Below, one piece after another: positions 15,998 through 19,768 of a stretch of DNA of 19,768 bases. The notes below the pieces were generated by a model. It saw nothing but the letters and a program-made list of their open reading frames with translations, had not been told where the DNA came from and did no database searches. The stretch's first letter is position 1; every line of letters starts with the position of its first letter. The position numbers and the translations under genes are program-made. This DNA comes from Ectocarpus siliculosus (lineage: Eukaryota; Sar; Phaeophyceae; Ectocarpales; Ectocarpaceae), in NCBI GenBank assembly GCA_000310025.1, contig FN649754.1, positions 133,009 to 152,776 of the forward strand, in the 5' to 3' direction.

Positions 15998-16345
15998 TCA
16001 CACCTGTTTTACACCCCTTGACGCCCTTTGTACGTGGGTGCCTCCTGTAAGCGCACCGCATCACTCAAGCGACATTATTATCACACCCCCGTAGGTAGGG
16101 TCTTGTGGGCGCACTGCAACCACACGGGCGACATTGTCACCCCCCCGTCAGGCCGGGTCCTGTGAGCGCGTATCATCACACGGGCGAAGTTATCACACCC
16201 CCTTGTTATCACACCCCCTGCAAGCCGGGTCCTGTGAGCGCGCTTCATCACACGGGCGACGGTATCACACCCCCTTGTTATCACACCCCCTGTTGGTGAG
16301 ACTCTGTGAGTACACTTTATCACACGGGTGACATAAGATATCACA
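15998..16345. repeat. Right subterminal repeat array of the transposon
   Basis: About five diverged units of roughly 55-80 bp. Each has TATCACACCCCC near the start, CCGGGTCCTGTGAGCGCG-like sequence in the middle and ATCACACGGGCGAC near the end. Two units have a 16-bp insert TATCACACCCCCTTGT. Subterminal arrays of short words like this usually bind transposase. Confidence 0.8.
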
Positions 16346-16468
16346 CCCCTTACAGAATACCACACCCGTGTGATAACTTTCGTCCTCCCGAAAATGTTAT
16401 CACACGGCGGGTGTGGTATCTTATGCAACCTACGGTAGGCAGTCGTCGGATTTTCCTCCCATTATACA

Positions 16469-16575
16469 ACACGGAAGGCATCCACGTCAGTAGGACCAGG
16501 GTACGGACTACGGACATTAGACGGTACTGAGCCGAGACCGGAACGGTTTTGAATGTGAAGACACGAACAACCACA
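16469..16575 (+). repeat. Dispersed repeat, copy 2
   Basis: CCACGTCAGTAGGACCAGGG…TACGGAC…GGTACTGAGCCGAGACCGGA then ACGGTTTTGAATGTGAA is a diverged match to 508-600. It lies 32 bp outside the right end of the transposon. Confidence 0.5.
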
Positions 16576-17372
16576 ACAAATGCTTTGTCCTTGCTGCAGC
16601 AGAGCAGTGCTGCTGCTGTTGTACTCCATACTGCTTGCTGACAGGTAGGTATCCGCATGCACGTACATGTAGACCAAAGGAAGAGATCCATGCGCCCGTC
16701 GGTGTCGGAGGGCGTTGAGGAAGCTACGAGGGAATCCTACCTGGGAGAAACCATGCATCGATAGTATGGAAGTACTCTGAACTCCCTCGAGAAAAAATAT
16801 GTCTGGTGTGTGCATGTTGCATGTTGCATGTTGTGCACGTTGCGTGCCAAATGAAAAATGGTCCTCACCGAGCACCGAATAATGTTGTCGCATTCAGGTG
16901 ACAGACAGTCACCGCGTTGTCAGGTCAAATATCTACATGCACGGTATACACGGCGATGGGCAAATCTCCTGCTGACAAAGCCGCTGGCCATGATACTCTC
17001 ACTTCGGGCCTGAGGCCTATTCCAATGGGAAAACATGCTTCCCGCGAAACCAAGGACAGGGTTGTGGATCTCGCCATACCCGAAAGGAATTGCCGCGTTA
17101 TCCCTCCTACATCAATCACAACAATCACAGTACCACAGCAGCAGACTTAATTGTAGTATTGTTGTAAACCTGGCGGTGGCAAAACTGAAACCTCTGCTCC
17201 TTTACTCCCTCAACTTGCTGCTGATCCTTCAATGGTATAGAAAAAAGTCTGAGGTTTTCATGACCATGATTTGTTTTTTTCTTGGCCGAAAGAACGAAAC
17301 GCCGGAGCGGAGAAGAAACCCGACCGCCGTGACGCGCCAGAGAAACGTTACATTTCGCTCGTCATGGGCCGT
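16576..17372. other. No recognisable gene
   Basis: About 800 bp with several short open frames on both strands and no conserved motif. A small TGCATGT direct repeat occurs at about 16812-16832. Confidence 0.45.
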
Positions 17373-17873
17373 TCAAAGGTTGAAAGAGGCCACCGCGTTG
17401 CTGCCGTACGGGTTGACATAGCTATGGACCTCCCGCCGCACCGTGACAACGCCAGTCCCGCCCAAATGGAAATTTCCGACAGCTTGCGTGACCCTCCGAG
17501 ATTGATCGAGGGTGGTTTCCATCGCTAACTGCGCCGCTTGATTGTCGACCTGTGCCTGTATCGCTTCCATGGCGGTTTCGTGCTGTTGCTGCTGCTGCTC
17601 GGCCGCCTGGGCTGGCGTGGGCTCCGAATCCATGGCTTCCTGACCCTGAGCCCGCACAGCTTCTTCGGCGTTGTCCTGGTGCTGCTGCAACGCCGCTTCG
17701 ATGAGCTTGGGTTCCAAGTCCAGAGTTTCTTGACGCTCAGCCCTCGTTTTGGCGTGCCAGGCCGCTTCCGACACGTATACCCGTGACACGGGCCCCAGCA
17801 TGGTGTACGGTATGTCAGAGACATCAGGGACGCCACCATCACCGGCATTGCTGTTTGAGGCGTTGGATCCCAT
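17373..17873 (-). CDS. Hypothetical Gln/Ala-rich protein with internal repeat
   Basis: 166-codon ORF from ATG 17873 to stop 17373, unrecognised. It begins MGSNASNSNAGDGGVPDVSD, then IPYTMLGPVSRVYVSEAAWH. The middle (about residues 47-115) consists of two imperfect units of about 31 residues: RQETLDLEPKLIEAALQQHQ… and GQEAMDSEPTPAQAAEQQQQ…, each ending in AEEAVRAQ or METAMEAIQAQ-like helix. It is rich in Gln, Ala and Glu and probably forms an alpha-helical coiled coil. Codon choice and third-position GC favour a real coding stretch over its antisense frames. It could be an exon of a larger gene, part of a mobile element, or a chance ORF. No promoter or poly(A) signal is evident. Confidence 0.4.
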   Translation of the reverse strand: MGSNASNSNAGDGGVPDVSDIPYTMLGPVSRVYVSEAAWHAKTRAERQETLDLEPKLIEAALQQHQDNAEEAVRAQGQEAMDSEPTPAQAAEQQQQQHETAMEAIQAQVDNQAAQLAMETTLDQSRRVTQAVGNFHLGGTGVVTVRREVHSYVNPYGSNAVASFNL

Positions 17874-18325
17874 CGTCTCCGTTGCTGCGGTGGCCGCCGG
17901 CGTACCTGCACGTTCCGAGGGTGTTCCGAGGGTGTTCCGAGGGTAACACGGACAGAGCGGAGGGGGGGGAGGGGGCGGGTACTCATGTTAAACGCATGCC
18001 GTAGTCGATAGACCATTGATCTTGATGCAGCGATGGGGGCGGGGGGGCGGGGGGAGGGGAGGCACTCTTGTTTTGCACGCCGTAGCGAGTAGACCATTGA
18101 CCACGAGTCATCGAGAGGACGGAGCATTTCTCCCGCGTGACCGATCACCGATGGCCATGTAGAAATGTGTCGTGTCGAGGTGCCCTGTACCCAAGGGTCG
18201 TGTCTGCAGGCGGTTAAGCCTGCGTGTAGTCGTCGAGACTGAAGTTGGTATCATTGTCGCCTCAATGAGACTTTCATTATTGCCTGCCGGTGGCACCGGA
18301 GCCTAGCTCAGTTGCAGAGGTGAGA
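17874..18325. other. G-rich tracts and dispersed repeat
   Basis: Two G-rich stretches (about 17959-17979 and 18033-18062) have several runs of three or more G and could form quadruplexes. GTGTTCCGAGG is tandemly doubled near 17920-17942. 18061-18180 is the second copy of the repeat seen at 7560-7670. No gene recognised. Confidence 0.5.
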
Positions 18326-19538
18326 TGTTGAGGGATAGTTAGGGAGTGAACCCGGTGGGGCTCGCAACACCTCGTGATCTCGCTACAATTACAATCCTCT
18401 GCTCAACCATCAATTCATTCGTGAGTTCCTCGCTAGAACTCGTCACGTCATACATGTTACGTTTTACCAAACGTCACATATCACACCGCATGTACGTATC
18501 ATTGCATACAGCAATCATACAGCTGCATCTATTCTACTACACACATCCTACAGCAGTGATGCGCTGTATTTCAACACGCCCCCATGATGGATGCAATGTT
18601 ACGTGCACTTCAACAACCCCAGTGTTGTTCTAAATCTACTGCATAAATCCTGCAAGTCTTTTACGCACCTGCTTCAATTCAGTACTCTTACATTACGCAC
18701 GCCCCCATAATTTGTATAACGGTACGCGCGTTACTCATGCTTCAACAACTGCCTGTTCAGCTGCTATCCTGCTCCAAAAGATAATCGTCCTTATTTTCTT
18801 CTCCTTATCTTCTTATTCTCTCCCCGCATTCAGTGAACAAAGATCAGAATTTCGTCCCCAAGTTTGCTCAACTAAAAAATAACTGCGTTTAACTGTTTCT
18901 ACAATAGTGAAATACATTGACTACGGTTGAATGACCATAGTAAACCTTTCATTCGTCGCATACTACTGTACCTCAACGCTCTTAGCACGTACGTAAACAC
19001 ATACCTCTATCACAGCATTTCTCTTTCATCTGGCCAATTATTTTACCTTACCAGAATCACACCTCATACGAAGTATCACATACACCTCTTCGTAAAACCG
19101 TTCATTCTTCCATGTAGACAGAATGACCGTGAAGCACACATCATGTCTGTGATGTCCATGCCCGGGATTCACTATACTTTCACAAAATTCACTCTTCTCT
19201 ACGTTACTGATGTTCGGTATAACTATTTCATACGTCATTACTTTCCTTCTCATCCCGTCTCCTTCTCCAGTGTAGCAATTAAGCCGTTGTTGTGTCTCCA
19301 GACGTCTTCGATGATGACGCTGTTGTTATTGTTGTTGTTGTTGTCGTCCAGGAAGTACACCTCCTTGGTCTTGTCGGTCTTGTATGTCGTTGTTTTCCAG
19401 GTAGTCCTGTCTTGTTTGTGATGTCTTTCCTTGTCGTTGTTGTCCAGGTAGTCCTGTCTTGTTCTTCTTGGTAGTGGTTGGTGTGTAGTCGTCGCACCAG
19501 CCTTCCCGTGTTGTCCTTATACATCTGAAACTATCACA
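18326..19538 (-). mobile_element. Tentative LTR of a Copia-type retrotransposon
   Basis: On the minus strand this starts TGTGATAGTTTCAG just after the Copia coding end and a purine-rich GGCGGAGCAGCAAA that could be the polypurine tract. It ends CTATCCCTCAACA next to 18325. The TG…CA ends and partly mirrored tips (TGT..GATAG / TGTTGAGGGATAG) fit an LTR of 1213 bp. The partner LTR lies outside the window, so the boundaries cannot be confirmed. It contains a TTG/GTT triplet-rich segment at about 19318-19475. Confidence 0.4.
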
Positions 19539-19564
19539 TTTGCTGCTCCGCCATATGAAATCTC

Positions 19565-19768
19565 CTATTTCGTAGATCCTCCACGTTCTTGAACCAATGT
19601 CCGCAGTTTGACGAATTGGACACGTTCCAGATGCTTGGTCAATATGTCCGCAAGCTGCTCCTCACTCCTCACGAACTTTAGCACAATGTTTCCCTGGTTG
19701 ACGTTCTGGCGAAGTAGCCAGTATCTCGTGCTGATGAACTTGCTGCGGCCTCGAAACATGGAGTTTCC
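19565..19768 (-). CDS. Copia-type polyprotein, C-terminal RNase H end (partial)
   Basis: The frame is open from the right edge to a stop at 19565 (67 codons). It reads FRGRSKFISTRYWLLRQNVN, then QGNIVLKFVRSEEQLADILT, then KHLERVQFVKLRTLV. This is the conserved end of Ty1/Copia RNase H: N…RSKHIDxRYHxxRE…GxIxLxYVxTxxQxADIxTKxLxxxxFxxLR. The preceding integrase, reverse transcriptase and most of RNase H lie outside the window. The usual His of KHI is Phe here (KFI) and the RYH His is Trp, so the copy may be diverged or inactive. Confidence 0.85.
   Translation of the reverse strand, partial: GNSMFRGRSKFISTRYWLLRQNVNQGNIVLKFVRSEEQLADILTKHLERVQFVKLRTLVQERGGSTK

Larger units (their letters stand above)
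11984..16435 (+). mobile_element. Complete pogo/Tc1-mariner-type DNA transposon
   Basis: 4452 bp, bounded by near-identical 25-bp terminal inverted repeats (24 of 25 matching) that begin CCGTAGGTTGCATAAGATAY. They are at 11984-12008 and 16411-16435. TA dinucleotides sit at 11982-11983 and 16436-16437, the target duplication expected for this superfamily. Subterminal regions carry many TATCACAC(CCCC) words in both orientations. On the plus strand it holds an EsV-1-7-type motif reading frame (to 12816 or 12862) and a DDD transposase (about 13411-15612). Two probable frameshifts suggest this copy is no longer autonomous, or that the sequence has local errors. Confidence 0.88.

Noticed and set aside
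17525-18148. Arg/Pro/Ser-rich minus-strand ORF, and a plus-strand ORF at 17538-17786
   Set aside because: Alternate frames of the Gln-rich ORF; composition is typical of shadow frames.
18826-18880. Minus-strand GDEILI-like peptide suggesting more retrotransposon coding sequence
   Set aside because: Only a handful of residues with stops nearby; it falls inside the tentative LTR.

Overview
This is nuclear DNA of a multicellular stramenopile, most likely a brown alga of the Ectocarpus type. The inference rests on long introns with GT-AG borders, a TTAGGG telomere-type tract, abundant CA-rich triplet repeats, and one cysteine-rich motif that matches the brown-algal EsV-1-7 spacing C-X4-C-X16-C-X2-H exactly. 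No bacterial operon, Shine-Dalgarno or CRISPR structure is present.

Left half (1-11118, minus strand): one large split gene. I assembled at least eleven short exons (about 480 codons) whose conceptual product reads as the N-terminal HEAT-repeat region of the TOR (target of rapamycin) kinase. It starts with an ATG at 11118 and runs off the left edge before the FAT and kinase domains. Exons 1 to 9 join with matching phases at all eight junctions; the exon 9/10 junction and the last exons are less certain. The introns are long (up to 2.1 kb). They hold three short inverted-repeat transposons, an organelle-like tRNA-Ser, a 59-bp minisatellite, an interstitial telomere tract, simple repeats, and many tandem copies of the gene's own exon-intron borders.

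Middle (11984-16435, plus strand): a complete DNA transposon of the pogo/Tc1-mariner type, with TA target duplications, near-identical 25-bp terminal inverted repeats, subterminal repeats and a DDD transposase. The transposase has one phase-0 intron and appears broken by two single-base frameshifts. Upstream of it, inside the same element and on the same strand, is an EsV-1-7 zinc-binding motif. Its possible splice donor is in phase with a strong acceptor leading into the transposase. The start of that upstream reading frame is duplicated as a perfect 80-bp inverted repeat. The three short elements in the TOR introns share the terminal sequence of this transposon, so it (or a relative) is their likely source of transposase.

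Right end (16436-19768): mostly unassigned sequence with dispersed repeats, one glutamine-rich minus-strand ORF with a coding look (17373-17873), and the 3' end of a Copia-type retrotransposon on the minus strand. The Copia part comprises the RNase H C-terminus at 19565-19768 and a tentative LTR at 18326-19538.

The most unusual features are the EsV-1-7 motif carried by a transposon and the repeated tandem duplication of splice borders in one gene, including a minisatellite whose every unit looks like a 3' splice site. All family assignments come from reading motifs by eye; no database search was run.
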